Positions 9,116-17,926 of a stretch of 64,000 bases of DNA are shown one piece after another. Within the stretch, counting starts at the first letter, position 1; the number at the start of each line of letters is the position of its first letter. Under the pieces are notes generated by a model. It was not told the origin of the DNA. It did no database searches and saw nothing but the letters and a program-made list of their open reading frames with translations. The position numbers were made by a program, and so were the translations under genes. The stretch spans positions 806,001-870,000 of the forward strand of contig NZ_CP042856.1 in assembly GCF_008001035.1 (NCBI RefSeq), read 5' to 3'. This DNA is from Salinibacterium sp. dk2585. GTDB lineage: Bacteria > Actinomycetota > Actinomycetes > Actinomycetales > Microbacteriaceae.

Positions 9116-9126
9116 ATCAGGGGCGG

Positions 9127-9132
9127 TAGATT
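9127..9132 (+). promoter_or_regulatory. Candidate -10 element TAGATT of add
   Basis: TAGATT is followed by exactly 6 nt and then ATG 9139. This suggests transcription starts at or next to the start codon. Confidence 0.55.
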
Positions 9133-9138
9133 TGAGGG

Positions 9139-10260
9139 ATGACAACGTCGCCTGATGCCCCGCTGCTGCCCGGAGGGGTCGCCGAGATCGCCGCTCTGCC
9201 CAAGGTCTCGCTGCACGACCACCTCGATGGGGGCCTGCGTCCGCAGACGATCATCGAACTGGCCGACGAGATCTCGCTCGACCTGCCTGCGAGGGATGCC
9301 ACGGCGCTCGCCGATTGGTTCGCCGAGAGCGCCGACTCCGGGTCGCTCGTCGACTACCTCAAGACCTTCGACGTGACGACGGCCGTCATGCAGACGCGGC
9401 AAGGGCTCGAGCGGGTCGCCCGCGAGTTCGTGCACGACCTCGTCGCCGACGGGGTCATCTACGGCGAGATCCGTTGGGCGCCGGAGCAGCACCTGACCCG
9501 CGGCCTCGGCCTCGATGAGGTCGTCGAGGCCGTGCAGGAGGGCCTCGATGCAGGGGTGACGGATGCCGCGCGCGCGGGTCACTCGATCCGGGTGGGGCAG
9601 CTCGTGACCGCGATGCGCCACGCTGAGCGCGGCCTCGAGATCGCGGAGCTCGCCGTGCGGCACCGGGACAACGGCGTCGTGGGCTTCGACTTCGCGGGCG
9701 CCGAGGCGGGATTCCCGCCGAGCCGGGCGCGGGCGGCCTTCGACTATCTCGCGGAGCAGAACTTCCCCACGACCATCCACGCGGGCGAGGCGGACGGGCT
9801 CGACAGCATCCGCAGCGCCCTCGTCGACGGGCGCGCGCTGCGGCTCGGCCACGGCGTGCGCATCGCGGAAGACATCACGATCGACAGCAGCGATGATGAG
9901 GCCACCTACGTGACCCTTGGCCGCCTGTCGCAGTGGGTCAAGGACCGTGAGATCGCGCTCGAGCTCAGCCCATCGAGCAACCTGCAGACGGGTGCGATCG
10001 CGGCGTGGGGCGATGAGATCGTCGACCACCCCTTCGACCTGCTCTACCAGCTGGGCTTCCGGGTCACGGTCAACACCGACAACCGGCTCATGAGTCGCAC
10101 CTCGCTCACGGCCGAGCTCTCGCTCCTCTCCGACGCATTCGGCTATGACCGCGCCGACTTCGAGGTCTTCCAGCGCAATGCCGCCGCCGCCGCCTTCCTG
10201 CCGTTCGAGGAGAGACTCGACCTGTTGGATTCCATCAGCGCCGGCTTCGAGGAGGCTTGA
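9139..10260 (+). CDS. add: Adenosine deaminase
   Basis: Converts adenosine and deoxyadenosine to inosine and deoxyinosine, feeding purine nucleoside phosphorylase. The 373 residues contain the metal ligands HDHLDGG near the N-terminus, the catalytic segment TIHAGEADG with its His and Glu, RLGHGVRI, and the late NTDNRLMS with the metal-binding Asp. LSPSSNLQTG is also typical. The start has a -10 hexamer 6 nt upstream and only a weak GAGGG. It ends within a TGATG junction with the following EIIA gene. Confidence 0.95.
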   Translation: MTTSPDAPLLPGGVAEIAALPKVSLHDHLDGGLRPQTIIELADEISLDLPARDATALADWFAESADSGSLVDYLKTFDVTTAVMQTRQGLERVAREFVHDLVADGVIYGEIRWAPEQHLTRGLGLDEVVEAVQEGLDAGVTDAARAGHSIRVGQLVTAMRHAERGLEIAELAVRHRDNGVVGFDFAGAEAGFPPSRARAAFDYLAEQNFPTTIHAGEADGLDSIRSALVDGRALRLGHGVRIAEDITIDSSDDEATYVTLGRLSQWVKDREIALELSPSSNLQTGAIAAWGDEIVDHPFDLLYQLGFRVTVNTDNRLMSRTSLTAELSLLSDAFGYDRADFEVFQRNAAAAAFLPFEERLDLLDSISAGFEEA

Positions 10261-10700
10261 TGCCGCTCCCCGCGATCGATCCGTCGGGGGTTGTCATCCG
10301 CGCCGACGCGAAGGACTGGCGTGACGCAGTGCGCCTCGCGGGCGACGCGCTCGCGACGGCGGGATTCGCGACTCCCCACTACTCCGACGAGATGGTGCGG
10401 ATGATCGAGGAACACGGCCCCTACGTCGTCATCGCTCCCGGGCTCGCGCTCGCGCATGCCCGCCCAGGGCCCGAGGTGCTCGCGGACGGGCTTTCGGTCG
10501 TGACGCTGACCGAGCCGGTCGCGTTCGGGCATCCACACAACGACCCCGTCTCGGTCGTGCTGGGGCTCGCGGCGCTGCGCCCAGACACGCACCTACCGTC
10601 GATCGCCGCGATCGCAAACATCTTCAACGACCCGGGCGCCATCGCAGCCCTCCGCAGCGCACGCACGGCCGAGCAGGTGCTCGACATCATGGGCGGCTGA
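10260..10700 (+). CDS. PTS EIIA domain protein (fructose/mannitol/ascorbate type), orphan
   Basis: Single-domain EIIA of about 146 residues, the part of phosphotransferase systems that takes a phosphate from HPr on a histidine. The expected active-site segment is seen as APGLALAHARP (about residues 60-70), where the His is the likely phosphorylation site. GGAGG at 10251-10255 and the TGATG overlap with add fix ATG 10260. No EIIB, EIIC, EI or HPr gene is in the window, so it either serves a transporter encoded elsewhere or regulates. Its tight coupling to adenosine deaminase is unexplained. Confidence 0.85.
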   Translation: MPLPAIDPSGVVIRADAKDWRDAVRLAGDALATAGFATPHYSDEMVRMIEEHGPYVVIAPGLALAHARPGPEVLADGLSVVTLTEPVAFGHPHNDPVSVVLGLAALRPDTHLPSIAAIANIFNDPGAIAALRSARTAEQVLDIMGG

Positions 10701-10727
10701 GACGCCAGCCCTAGGCGGGGGGGAGCC

Positions 10728-12449
10728 CTAGGCGATGAGCTCGCGCACGGCCTGCTCGAGCTCCTTCACGACCGCTTCGGCAGCCTCGCGACGCCCTTCG
10801 AGGTCACCATCGAGCACGGCCGCATCGATGTAGGCCTTGAGCTTGGGCTCGGTGCCGCTCGGTCGCACGATCACGCGTGAGCCCCCCGCGAGGTTGATGC
10901 GCAGGATGTCGCTCGGCGGGAACGCGCCGATGCCCTCTGCGTAGTCATCGATCGAGTCGACGGCGTGCGTGCCGAGCTCCCGCGGCGGTTCATTGCGAAG
11001 TCGCGCCATGATGCCTGCAATGACGCTGGTGTCGGTGACGCGGAGCGACACCTGCGAGGAGGCGAAGGTGCCGAACTCGCGGTCGAGCGCCGCCTGGTGC
11101 TCCTCGATGCTGGTGCCCGCATCGACGAGGTCCGACACGAGGCCGAGAAAGTCGAGGGCGGCTGAGATGCCGTCCTTGTCGCGTACCTTGCCTGGGTCGA
11201 CAAGGTAGCCGAGGGCCTCCTCATAGCCGTAGGCGAGGCCGTCGACGCGCGAGACCCACTTGAAGCCCGTCAGGGTGTCGGCGTAGTCGAGCCCATAGTG
11301 CTGCGCGATGTGGCGCAGGGCCGGGCTGCTGACGATGGATGCCGCGAGCGCACCCTTCTCGCCCGCTGCCGCGAGCCGTTCCGCCGCTCGCCAGCCGAGC
11401 AGCGCGCCCACCTCGTTGCCGCTGAGCCTGCGCCATCCGTCACCCGCGGGAACCGCGACGGCAAGTCGGTCGGCGTCGGGGTCGTTCGCGATGATGAGGT
11501 CGGCGCCGACCTCGCTCGCCTTCGCGTAGGCGAGGTCCATCGCGCCGGGTTCCTCGGGGTTGGGGAATGCGACCGTGGGGAAGTTGCCGTCGGGCTGCGC
11601 CTGCTCCTCGACGAGCACTGGCTCGGGGAAGCCCGCGGAAAGGAAGACGCGGCGGGCGACCTCGAGGCCGACGCCGTGCATCGCCGTGTACACGTAGCGG
11701 AGGGGCGCTGCCTTCCGGGGGGCGAGTTCGACCGTGCGACGCACATACTCGTCGACGACCTCGTCGTCCGCCATGATGTAGGCGGTCGAGCGCGGCAGGC
11801 TGTCGATCGTGCGTTCGCTCGCGATGCGGCTGATGTGGGCCTCGATCTGGGCGTCGGCAGGCGAGACGATCTGCGAGCCCTGCGACTCGCCGCCCAGGTA
11901 GACCTTGTAGCCGTTGTCGCGCGGCGGGTTGTGCGATGCGGTGACCATGACACCCGCACTCGCGTCGAAATGCCGCACGGCGAATGCCAGGACGGGGGTC
12001 GGCAGCATCCGGGGTAGCAGGATGGCCCGCACGCCCGCACCTGTCATGATCTCGGCCGTGTCGCGTGCGAAGACGTCGGAGTTTTTGCGACCGTCGTAGC
12101 CGATCACGACCGAGGGCTCGTCGTTGTGGCCGAGCAAATAGGCGGCGAGGCCTGCGGCCGCCTGCGAGACGAGCACGCGGTTCATGCGGTTCGGTCCCGC
12201 GGCGAGCTCCCCGCGGAGGCCGGCGGTGCCGAACACGAGCCGGGCGTCGAAGCGGTCGTGCAGGCCCGCGATCGCCCCGGCGTCGCCGGCACGAGCAGCC
12301 TTGATGAGCCCGTCGAGCTCGGCCCGCGTCTCGTCATCCGGGTCCTGGTTGCGCCACGCGGATGCCGCAGCGATGACATCCTTCTCCGGACGCGGTTCCT
12401 CCCCGGCCTCGTCGAAGGTACCGGGCACCTCGTCGTGCTGGGCACTCAC
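10728..12449 (-). CDS. pmmB: Phospho-sugar mutase (phosphomannomutase/phosphopentomutase type)
   Basis: Alpha-D-phosphohexomutase family, 573 residues. Seen in order: FGTAGLRGELAAG near residue 75, the phosphoserine loop MVTASHNPPRDNGYKVY, the metal-binding loop NDPDADRLAVAVP, and the phosphate-binding GTEPKLKAYI near the C-terminus. The long form with an N-terminal extension matches the actinobacterial PmmB class; in this setting it may isomerise ribose-1-phosphate or deoxyribose-1-phosphate as well as hexose phosphates. Its start overlaps the stop of punA by 4 bp, so the two are one operon read leftwards. The exact sugar preference is inferred. Confidence 0.9.
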   Translation of the reverse strand: MSAQHDEVPGTFDEAGEEPRPEKDVIAAASAWRNQDPDDETRAELDGLIKAARAGDAGAIAGLHDRFDARLVFGTAGLRGELAAGPNRMNRVLVSQAAAGLAAYLLGHNDEPSVVIGYDGRKNSDVFARDTAEIMTGAGVRAILLPRMLPTPVLAFAVRHFDASAGVMVTASHNPPRDNGYKVYLGGESQGSQIVSPADAQIEAHISRIASERTIDSLPRSTAYIMADDEVVDEYVRRTVELAPRKAAPLRYVYTAMHGVGLEVARRVFLSAGFPEPVLVEEQAQPDGNFPTVAFPNPEEPGAMDLAYAKASEVGADLIIANDPDADRLAVAVPAGDGWRRLSGNEVGALLGWRAAERLAAAGEKGALAASIVSSPALRHIAQHYGLDYADTLTGFKWVSRVDGLAYGYEEALGYLVDPGKVRDKDGISAALDFLGLVSDLVDAGTSIEEHQAALDREFGTFASSQVSLRVTDTSVIAGIMARLRNEPPRELGTHAVDSIDDYAEGIGAFPPSDILRINLAGGSRVIVRPSGTEPKLKAYIDAAVLDGDLEGRREAAEAVVKELEQAVRELIA

Positions 12450-13288
12450 AGCGCGCTCACGATCTGCGCGAGGAGCCGGCTGATGACGGGCTCGGCGTCA
12501 CGGCCGGCCTCGATGACCTCCTCATGGCTGAGGGGGGTCGTCTGGATGCCCGCCGCGAGGTTCGTGATGAGCGACATGCCGAGCACCTCCATCCCTGCCT
12601 GGCGGGCGGCGATCGCCTCGAGGGCGGTCGACATGCCGACGATGTGGCCGCCGATCACCTTCGCCATCTGCACCTCGGCGGGGGTCTCGTAGTGGGGGCC
12701 GCGGAACTGGCAGTAGACGCCCTCGTCGAGGCTCGCGTCGATGCCCTTCGCGACTTCCCGCAGGCGTGCCGAGTAGAGATCGGTCAGGTCGATGAAGGTC
12801 GCGCCCTCGAGCGGCGAGTCCGCCGTGAGGTTGATGTGGTCGCTGATGAGCACCGGCGTGCCGGGGGCCCAATGCTCCTTGATGCCGCCCGCGCCATTCG
12901 TGAGGATCATGGTCGTCGCGCCCGTCGCCGCGGCAGTCCGCACGCTGTGTACGACGCGGCGCACCCCGTGGCCCTCGTAGTAGTGCGTGCGGGCGCCGAT
13001 CACGAGGGCGCGCTTGCCGCTCGGCAGGAGCACGGAGCGCAGCGACCCCACGTGGCCCTCGAGCGCCGGGCGGCTGAAGCCCGTGACATCCGTCGCCGGA
13101 ATCGTTGCGGTCGTCTCGCCGATGAGGTCGGCGGCCTTCGCCCAGCCGCTGCCGAGCGTGAGGGCGATGTCGTGGCGTTCGATGCCCGTCAGCCGCGCGA
13201 TGTCTGCTGCTGCGGCGGCGGCAACCTCGAAGGGGTCCGCTGCCGGATCGTCGAGGGGGTGGCTCTGAGTGATCGGCTCACGTGTCAT
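12446..13288 (-). CDS. punA: Purine nucleoside phosphorylase
   Basis: Trimeric-type phosphorylase splitting inosine and guanosine into base and ribose-1-phosphate. The 280-residue protein shows the phosphate-binding TLGSGW, ARTHYYEGH, the catalytic-area LTNGAGG, GPHYETPAE with the purine-site Glu, and GMSTALEAIAAR. A -10 hexamer TAGAGT lies 6 nt before the ATG. It is first in a two-gene operon with the phosphomutase, which would use its sugar product, and diverges from lpdA. Confidence 0.95.
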   Translation of the reverse strand: MTREPITQSHPLDDPAADPFEVAAAAAADIARLTGIERHDIALTLGSGWAKAADLIGETTATIPATDVTGFSRPALEGHVGSLRSVLLPSGKRALVIGARTHYYEGHGVRRVVHSVRTAAATGATTMILTNGAGGIKEHWAPGTPVLISDHINLTADSPLEGATFIDLTDLYSARLREVAKGIDASLDEGVYCQFRGPHYETPAEVQMAKVIGGHIVGMSTALEAIAARQAGMEVLGMSLITNLAAGIQTTPLSHEEVIEAGRDAEPVISRLLAQIVSAL

Positions 13289-13294
13289 CAGACC

Positions 13295-13300
13295 ACTCTA
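13295..13300 (-). promoter_or_regulatory. Candidate -10 element TAGAGT of punA-pmmB
   Basis: On the minus strand TAGAGT ends 6 nt before ATG 13288, and there is no Shine-Dalgarno sequence. It lies in the 93-bp divergent gap shared with lpdA. Confidence 0.5.
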
Positions 13301-13381
13301 TTGCGGCGCAGGGCGCCCGGGTGGACGCGCGCTCCCGAGTTCCTGTCGCTTTCACATGGAATGTTCGGAAGGTGCGAGAGA

Positions 13382-14827
13382 ATGTTTGTCATGGCCGACA
13401 AATTCGAGCGCAAGCACAGGATCGCGATCATTGGGGGAGGCCCGGGGGGCTTCGAGGCGGCGCTCGCGGGAGCCCAGCTCGGCGCGGAGGTCACGCTCGT
13501 CGAACGGGTTGGTGTCGGCGGTAGCGCCGTGCTGACGGATGTCGTGCCCAGCAAGACCCTCATCGCGACGGCCGAGGCGGCCAACGCCATCGGCGAGGCG
13601 AGCGACCTCGGCGTGCAGTTCTTCGTGCGCGGCGAATCGGGGCGCCCGGTGCGTCCCGAGATCGCGGTCAATCTTCGCGCCGTCAACCAGCGGCTCCTGC
13701 GCCTCGCCCGCCAGCAGTCCGAGGACATGCGTTCGCAGCTCACGCGCGCCGGCGTCACGATCGTGCAGGGCGATGGGCGACTGGACGGGCCGAGCCGGGT
13801 CGTCGTCTCGGCCGGGTCGGGCAAGTCGCGCAAGGACTTCGACGAAATCGAAGCCGACACGATCGTCGTCTCGACCGGCTCGCACCCGCGCGTGCTCGAC
13901 AGCGCCAAGCCAGACGGGGAACGCATCCTCACCTGGACGCAGCTGTACTCGATCGACGCCATCCCCGAGCACCTCATCGTCGTCGGCTCTGGCGTCACGG
14001 GTGCCGAGTTCGCCTCCGCCTACCGTGCCCTCGGTGCCGAGGTCACCCTCATCTCCAGCCGCGACATGGTGCTCCCGGGGGAGGATGCGGATGCCGCGCG
14101 CGTCATCGAAGACGTCTTCACCCGCAACGGCATGAACGTCATGAACAAGAGCCGCGCCGAGAGCGTCGTGCGCAAGGGCGACACCGTGATCGCGACCTTG
14201 ACGGACGGCCGCACCGTCGAGGGCAGCCACTGCCTCATGGCCGTCGGATCGATCCCCAACACGGCGGGCATCGGCCTCGAGGATGCCGGCGTGCAGCTGA
14301 GCGACTCAGGCCACATCCGGGTCAACCGCGTCGCCCGCACCTCCGTGCCGAACATCTACGCGGCTGGTGACTGCAGCGGGTTCCTGCCCCTCGCATCCGT
14401 CGCCTCCATGCAGGGTCGCACCGCCGTCTATCACGCGATGGGTGACGCCGTGAACCCGACCGAGCTGCGCAACGTGACCTCCAACGTCTTCACGCAGCCC
14501 GAGATCGCGACCGTGGGCTACACGCAGAGTGACATTGAGAGTGGGCTCGTGAAGGCGAGCGTGCACAAGCTCCCACTCGCGCAGAACCCGCGCGCCAAGA
14601 TGATGGGCATCAAGCACGGCTTCGTGAAGCTCTTCGCCCGCACCAGCACCGGCACGATCGTCGGCGGCGTCGTGGTCGCGCCCCGGGCATCCGAGTTGAT
14701 CCTGCCGGTGTCGATCGCGATCGAGCAGCGCCTCACGGTCGACGAGGTCGCGCAGGCCTTCGCCGTGTACCCCTCCCTCTCGGGCAGCATCACCGACGCG
14801 GCGCGAGCCCTCCACATCGTCAACTAG
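13382..14827 (+). CDS. lpdA: NAD(P)H-quinone dehydrogenase, LpdA type (flavoprotein disulfide reductase fold)
   Basis: Two-dinucleotide-binding flavoprotein of about 481 residues. It has the FAD motif GGGPGGFEAALAGA at the N-terminus, the NAD motif VVGSGVTGAEFASAY, and the second FAD motif YAAGDCSGFLPLASVA. Segments such as PDGERILTW and YPSLSGSIT closely match the M. tuberculosis LpdA (Rv3303c) group, which reduces quinones with NAD(P)H. The loop where lipoamide dehydrogenases carry CxxxxC reads VGGSAVLTDVVPSK, with no cysteine, so disulfide reductase activity is not expected. ATG 13382 follows GGAAGG; ATG 13391 is a possible alternative. Confidence 0.9.
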   Translation: MFVMADKFERKHRIAIIGGGPGGFEAALAGAQLGAEVTLVERVGVGGSAVLTDVVPSKTLIATAEAANAIGEASDLGVQFFVRGESGRPVRPEIAVNLRAVNQRLLRLARQQSEDMRSQLTRAGVTIVQGDGRLDGPSRVVVSAGSGKSRKDFDEIEADTIVVSTGSHPRVLDSAKPDGERILTWTQLYSIDAIPEHLIVVGSGVTGAEFASAYRALGAEVTLISSRDMVLPGEDADAARVIEDVFTRNGMNVMNKSRAESVVRKGDTVIATLTDGRTVEGSHCLMAVGSIPNTAGIGLEDAGVQLSDSGHIRVNRVARTSVPNIYAAGDCSGFLPLASVASMQGRTAVYHAMGDAVNPTELRNVTSNVFTQPEIATVGYTQSDIESGLVKASVHKLPLAQNPRAKMMGIKHGFVKLFARTSTGTIVGGVVVAPRASELILPVSIAIEQRLTVDEVAQAFAVYPSLSGSITDAARALHIVN

Positions 14828-14840
14828 CCTCCGCGTTCCC

Positions 14841-14937
14841 AACTCAGGAGTTCCCTTTCCCAACTCAGGAGTTGTCTTTCCCAACTCAGGAGTTCCCTTT
14901 CCCAACTCAGGAGTTGTCCCTTCCCAACTCAGGAGTT
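14841..14937 (+). repeat. Five-unit tandem array of a 21-bp repeat with near-palindromic core
   Basis: The core AACTCAGGAGTT occurs five times, starting at 14841, 14862, 14883, 14904 and 14926, so the period is 21, 21, 21 and 22 bp. Each core is preceded by CCC and has 5-bp complementary arms (AACTC/GAGTT) around AG. The linkers alternate between a TTCCCTTT form and a TTGTCTTT-like form. The array starts 13 bp after the lpdA stop. Function unknown. Confidence 0.92.
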
Positions 14938-15049
14938 CGGCCAGTTCGCCGAGAGGAGCGGCCCCCTCACAACCCCAGCGGAGACGCAGCTCTCCTCAGT
15001 CTTACGACGCGGGCCGCCGCGCTGGTCCGATCACGCGCAGCATGGCGCC

Positions 15050-15973
15050 ATGTTCGATCCGGTGGTCATCGTCAACAAGTTCGGCGGCGTCGCGACGCGC
15101 GAGCAGATCCTGGCAGGCGGATGCTCGGGCACGGACATCACGCGCGCTGTGCGGTTAGGGCAACTCCGTCGCATCCGCAGGGCGAGGTATGCCAGCGCTG
15201 AGGCAACGCTCGACGCGATCGTTGCGGCACGGATCGGCGGGATGCTTGCTGGACCATCTGCGGCTCGGTCATACGGTCTCTGGGGCGGTCTCGACACGCG
15301 GCTTCATGTGAGTGTCGCACACAACGCTTCGCGGCTGCGGACGGCCGTACCGCCGAGCGCCGTCGGACGCGGCGAGCCGCTCACGGGTGACCTCATCCGC
15401 CGCACTGTTCGGCTGCATTGGTTGCAGGGCGGCGGAGTGCGTGAGGCCGATGTCGAGTGCTGGAGAGTCACCCTTGCAACGAGCCTCAAGCAAATGGTCG
15501 CGTGGTGTGATCCCGAGACGGCGCTGGCCTGTCTCGACACGGCGATCGAAGTCGGCGGGCTCACACCTTCGCAGCTCGCCGTGATGTTTTCGGATGCCTC
15601 GCCTGTCTCCCAGGCCTTGGTCGCGAGGGCGCGTGTGGGGTCGCAGTCTGGTACCGAATCGCTAGCGCGGCAGAGACTCGAGCTGCTCGGGGTCGAGGTC
15701 GAGCAGCAGTTCGAGGTGGCCGGCGTTGGCCATGTCGATCTCCGGATCGTGGGCTCGAAGGTCGTGATTGAGATCGATAGCAGCTTCCATGACGCCCCGG
15801 AAGCGAGGGTGGAGGACGCTCGCCGCAACAGGGAGCTGGTCGCGCGGGGCTATGTCGTCGTGCGTCTGCGCTATGAAGCGGTCGTCGGGGACTGGGACGG
15901 CTGCGTGAGCACCATTTTCTCTGCGTTGACGCTGGGTGAGGCATCCGTCGTTCAGTACCACCCTGCTGTCTGA
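15050..15973 (+). CDS. DUF559 / AbiEi-like protein with predicted nuclease-fold C-terminus
   Basis: 307-residue protein. Residues about 10-55 look like a winged-helix region of the AbiEi antitoxin type (VATREQILAGG, then GQLRRIRRARYA). The last 110 residues resemble DUF559, a Vsr-like PD-(D/E)xK fold, with HVDLRIVG and VVIEIDSSFHD supplying the acidic pattern and VVRLRYEAV the last strand. Proteins of this build are common in Microbacteriaceae but their role is not established. No partner AbiEii gene adjoins it. The gene sits alone between two inverted arrays of a 21-bp repeat. No clear ribosome-binding site precedes ATG 15050, so the start is tentative. Confidence 0.7.
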   Translation: MFDPVVIVNKFGGVATREQILAGGCSGTDITRAVRLGQLRRIRRARYASAEATLDAIVAARIGGMLAGPSAARSYGLWGGLDTRLHVSVAHNASRLRTAVPPSAVGRGEPLTGDLIRRTVRLHWLQGGGVREADVECWRVTLATSLKQMVAWCDPETALACLDTAIEVGGLTPSQLAVMFSDASPVSQALVARARVGSQSGTESLARQRLELLGVEVEQQFEVAGVGHVDLRIVGSKVVIEIDSSFHDAPEARVEDARRNRELVARGYVVVRLRYEAVVGDWDGCVSTIFSALTLGEASVVQYHPAV

Positions 15974-16020
15974 TCAGCGCGAGCTGCCATCAGCGCTTGG
16001 CGCACCCTACTCAGAGGTCA

Positions 16021-16073
16021 AGTCCTGAATTGGGCGGCCCGACTCCTGAGTTGTGAAAGCCGACTCCTGAGTT
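16021..16073 (-). repeat. Three-unit 21-bp repeat array, inverted relative to the array at 14841
   Basis: ACTCCTGAGTT, the reverse complement of the upstream repeat core, occurs at 16042 and 16063, and a diverged copy AGTCCTGAATT at 16021; the period is again exactly 21 bp. The last copy ends 8 bp before the stop codon of the carboxylase alpha gene. With the array at 14841-14937 it brackets the DUF559-like gene in inverted orientation. Confidence 0.88.
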
Positions 16074-16080
16074 GCGAGGG

Positions 16081-17832
16081 CTAGACGATGTTGAGGAGGA
16101 GATGGCCCGACGAGACCGTCGTGCCGACCTTCGCGTTGATGCCCTTGACGACGCCGTCCTTGTGCGCCGTGAGGGGCTGCTCCATCTTCATGGCCTCAAG
16201 CACGAGCACGAGGTCGCCCTTGACGACGGCATCGCCCTCGTTGACCGCGAACTTCACGACGGTCGCCTGCATGGGCGCCTTGACGGAGTCGCCTGTCGCG
16301 GTGGCGACGGAACCGCCGACGCTGCGACGACGCGGGGCGGGCGGCAGCACGGGCGCACCAGCCGTGGGGATGACGCGTCCGGGCAGACTGACCTCGACGC
16401 GCTTGCCGTCGACCTCGACCGTGACGGCACGGCGTTCGGGGCTGGGGCCGGCGGTCTCGAGTTCACCGCTCCACGGTTCGAGGGTGTTGTCGAACTCGGT
16501 TTCGATCCAGCGCGTGTAGACGCTGAACGGGGATGATGTGAACGCCGGGTCGCCCACGATGGCCCGGTGGAAGGGCAGCACGGTCGGCAGGCCGGCGATC
16601 TCGAACTCGTCGAGGGCGCGGCGGGCGCGTTCGATGGCGTCTTGCCGGGTTGCTCCCGTGACGATGAGCTTGGCGATCATCGAGTCGAAGGCGCCGCTGA
16701 TGACGTCGCCCGTCGTGACGCCGCTGTCGACGCGCACACCAGGCCCGCCGGGAACTCGGAAGACGTGGATGGGCCCGGGGGCGGGCATGAAGCCGCGTCC
16801 GGGGTCTTCGCCGTTGATGCGGAACTCGATCGAGTGTCCGTGCGGCACAGGGTCGCCGTAGTCGAGCACGCCGCCCTCCGCGATGCGGAACTGCTCGCGC
16901 ACGAGGTCGATGCCGGTGACCTCTTCAGACACCGGATGCTCGACCTGCAGGCGCGTGTTGACCTCGAGGAACGAGATGGTGCCGTCCTGCCCGATGAGGA
17001 ACTCGCACGTGCCGGCGCCGACGTAGGCGACCTCGCGAAGGATGGCCTTGGATGCGTCGTAGAGCAGGCGGTTCTGTTCCTCGCTGAGGAACGGCGCTGG
17101 CGCTTCCTCGACGAGCTTCTGGTGGCGACGCTGGAGGGAGCAGTCGCGCGTGCTGATGACGACGACGTTGCCGTGGGCATCCGCAAGGCACTGGGTCTCG
17201 ACGTGGCGAGGCTTGTCGAGGTACTTCTCGACGAAGCACTCGCCGCGACCGAAGGCGGCGATGGCCTCGCGCGTGGCGGAGTCGAAGAGTTCCGGTACCT
17301 CTTCGCGCGTGCGGGCGACCTTGAGCCCGCGACCGCCGCCACCGAAGGCTGCCTTGATCGCGACGGGGAGGCCGTGCTGGTCGACGAAGTCGAGCACCTC
17401 GTCGCCGCCCGAGACGGGGTTGAGGGTTCCCGGGGCGAGGGGGGCGCCGACCTTCTCGGCGATGTGCCGCGCGGAGACCTTGTCGCCGAGCTTCTCGATG
17501 GCCTCGGGGGAGGGGCCGATCCAGGTGAGGCCGGCGTCGATCACGGCGCGGGCGAAGTCGGCGTTCTCGGCGAGGAAGCCGTAGCCGGGGTGCACTGCGT
17601 CGGCCCCGGAGCGGCGTGCGACCGACAGGATCTTGGCGATGACGAGGTAGGTCTCGGCGCTCGTGCTGCCGTCGAGGGAGTAGGCCTCGTCGGCGAGGCG
17701 CACGTGGCGGGCGTCGCGATCCTGATCGGCGTAGACGGCGACGGAGGCCAGCCCCGCGTCTTTCGCTGCCCTGATGATGCGTACGGCGATCTCGCCTCGA
17801 TTGGCGATGAGGACCTTCGAAATGCGGGGCAT
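16081..17832 (-). CDS. accA3: Acyl-CoA carboxylase alpha subunit (biotin carboxylase plus biotin carrier)
   Basis: Carboxylates its own biotin with ATP and bicarbonate and passes CO2 to the beta subunit, supplying malonyl-CoA or methylmalonyl-CoA. The 583 residues hold biotin carboxylase ([11 protein letters not shown] at the N-terminus, ATP-grasp loop [21 protein letters not shown]) and a C-terminal biotinyl domain with the target lysine in EAMKMEQP about 35 residues from the end. Beta and epsilon subunits and the biotin ligase are encoded at 23.3-26.1 kb. The promoter hexamer TAGGCT lies 8 nt upstream of the ATG. Confidence 0.95.
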   Translation of the reverse strand: MPRISKVLIANRGEIAVRIIRAAKDAGLASVAVYADQDRDARHVRLADEAYSLDGSTSAETYLVIAKILSVARRSGADAVHPGYGFLAENADFARAVIDAGLTWIGPSPEAIEKLGDKVSARHIAEKVGAPLAPGTLNPVSGGDEVLDFVDQHGLPVAIKAAFGGGGRGLKVARTREEVPELFDSATREAIAAFGRGECFVEKYLDKPRHVETQCLADAHGNVVVISTRDCSLQRRHQKLVEEAPAPFLSEEQNRLLYDASKAILREVAYVGAGTCEFLIGQDGTISFLEVNTRLQVEHPVSEEVTGIDLVREQFRIAEGGVLDYGDPVPHGHSIEFRINGEDPGRGFMPAPGPIHVFRVPGGPGVRVDSGVTTGDVISGAFDSMIAKLIVTGATRQDAIERARRALDEFEIAGLPTVLPFHRAIVGDPAFTSSPFSVYTRWIETEFDNTLEPWSGELETAGPSPERRAVTVEVDGKRVEVSLPGRVIPTAGAPVLPPAPRRRSVGGSVATATGDSVKAPMQATVVKFAVNEGDAVVKGDLVLVLEAMKMEQPLTAHKDGVVKGINAKVGTTVSSGHLLLNIV

Positions 17833-17840
17833 AGTTGCTT

Positions 17841-17846
17841 AGCCTA
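17841..17846 (-). promoter_or_regulatory. Candidate -10 element TAGGCT of the carboxylase alpha gene
   Basis: Minus-strand TAGGCT ends 8 nt before ATG 17832, leaving room for a leader of at most one or two bases. Confidence 0.4.
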
Positions 17847-17926
17847 TTCGCCCTCCGGGCCTCATTTTTAGATACACACGACAAAAATCACGGATGCTTT
17901 CGCAACCATGTGCACAAGTGGTGCGG

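Noticed and set aside
10705-10735. Two copies of AGCCCTAGGCG around a G-run between the convergent EIIA and mutase genes.
   Set aside because: Only a short direct repeat; no good stem or T-run for a terminator.
12524-13380. A plus-strand open frame running antisense through punA and into lpdA.
   Set aside because: It has no ribosome-binding site or known domain and mirrors the purine nucleoside phosphorylase; only the part from 13382 is a real gene. Such antisense frames are expected at high GC.
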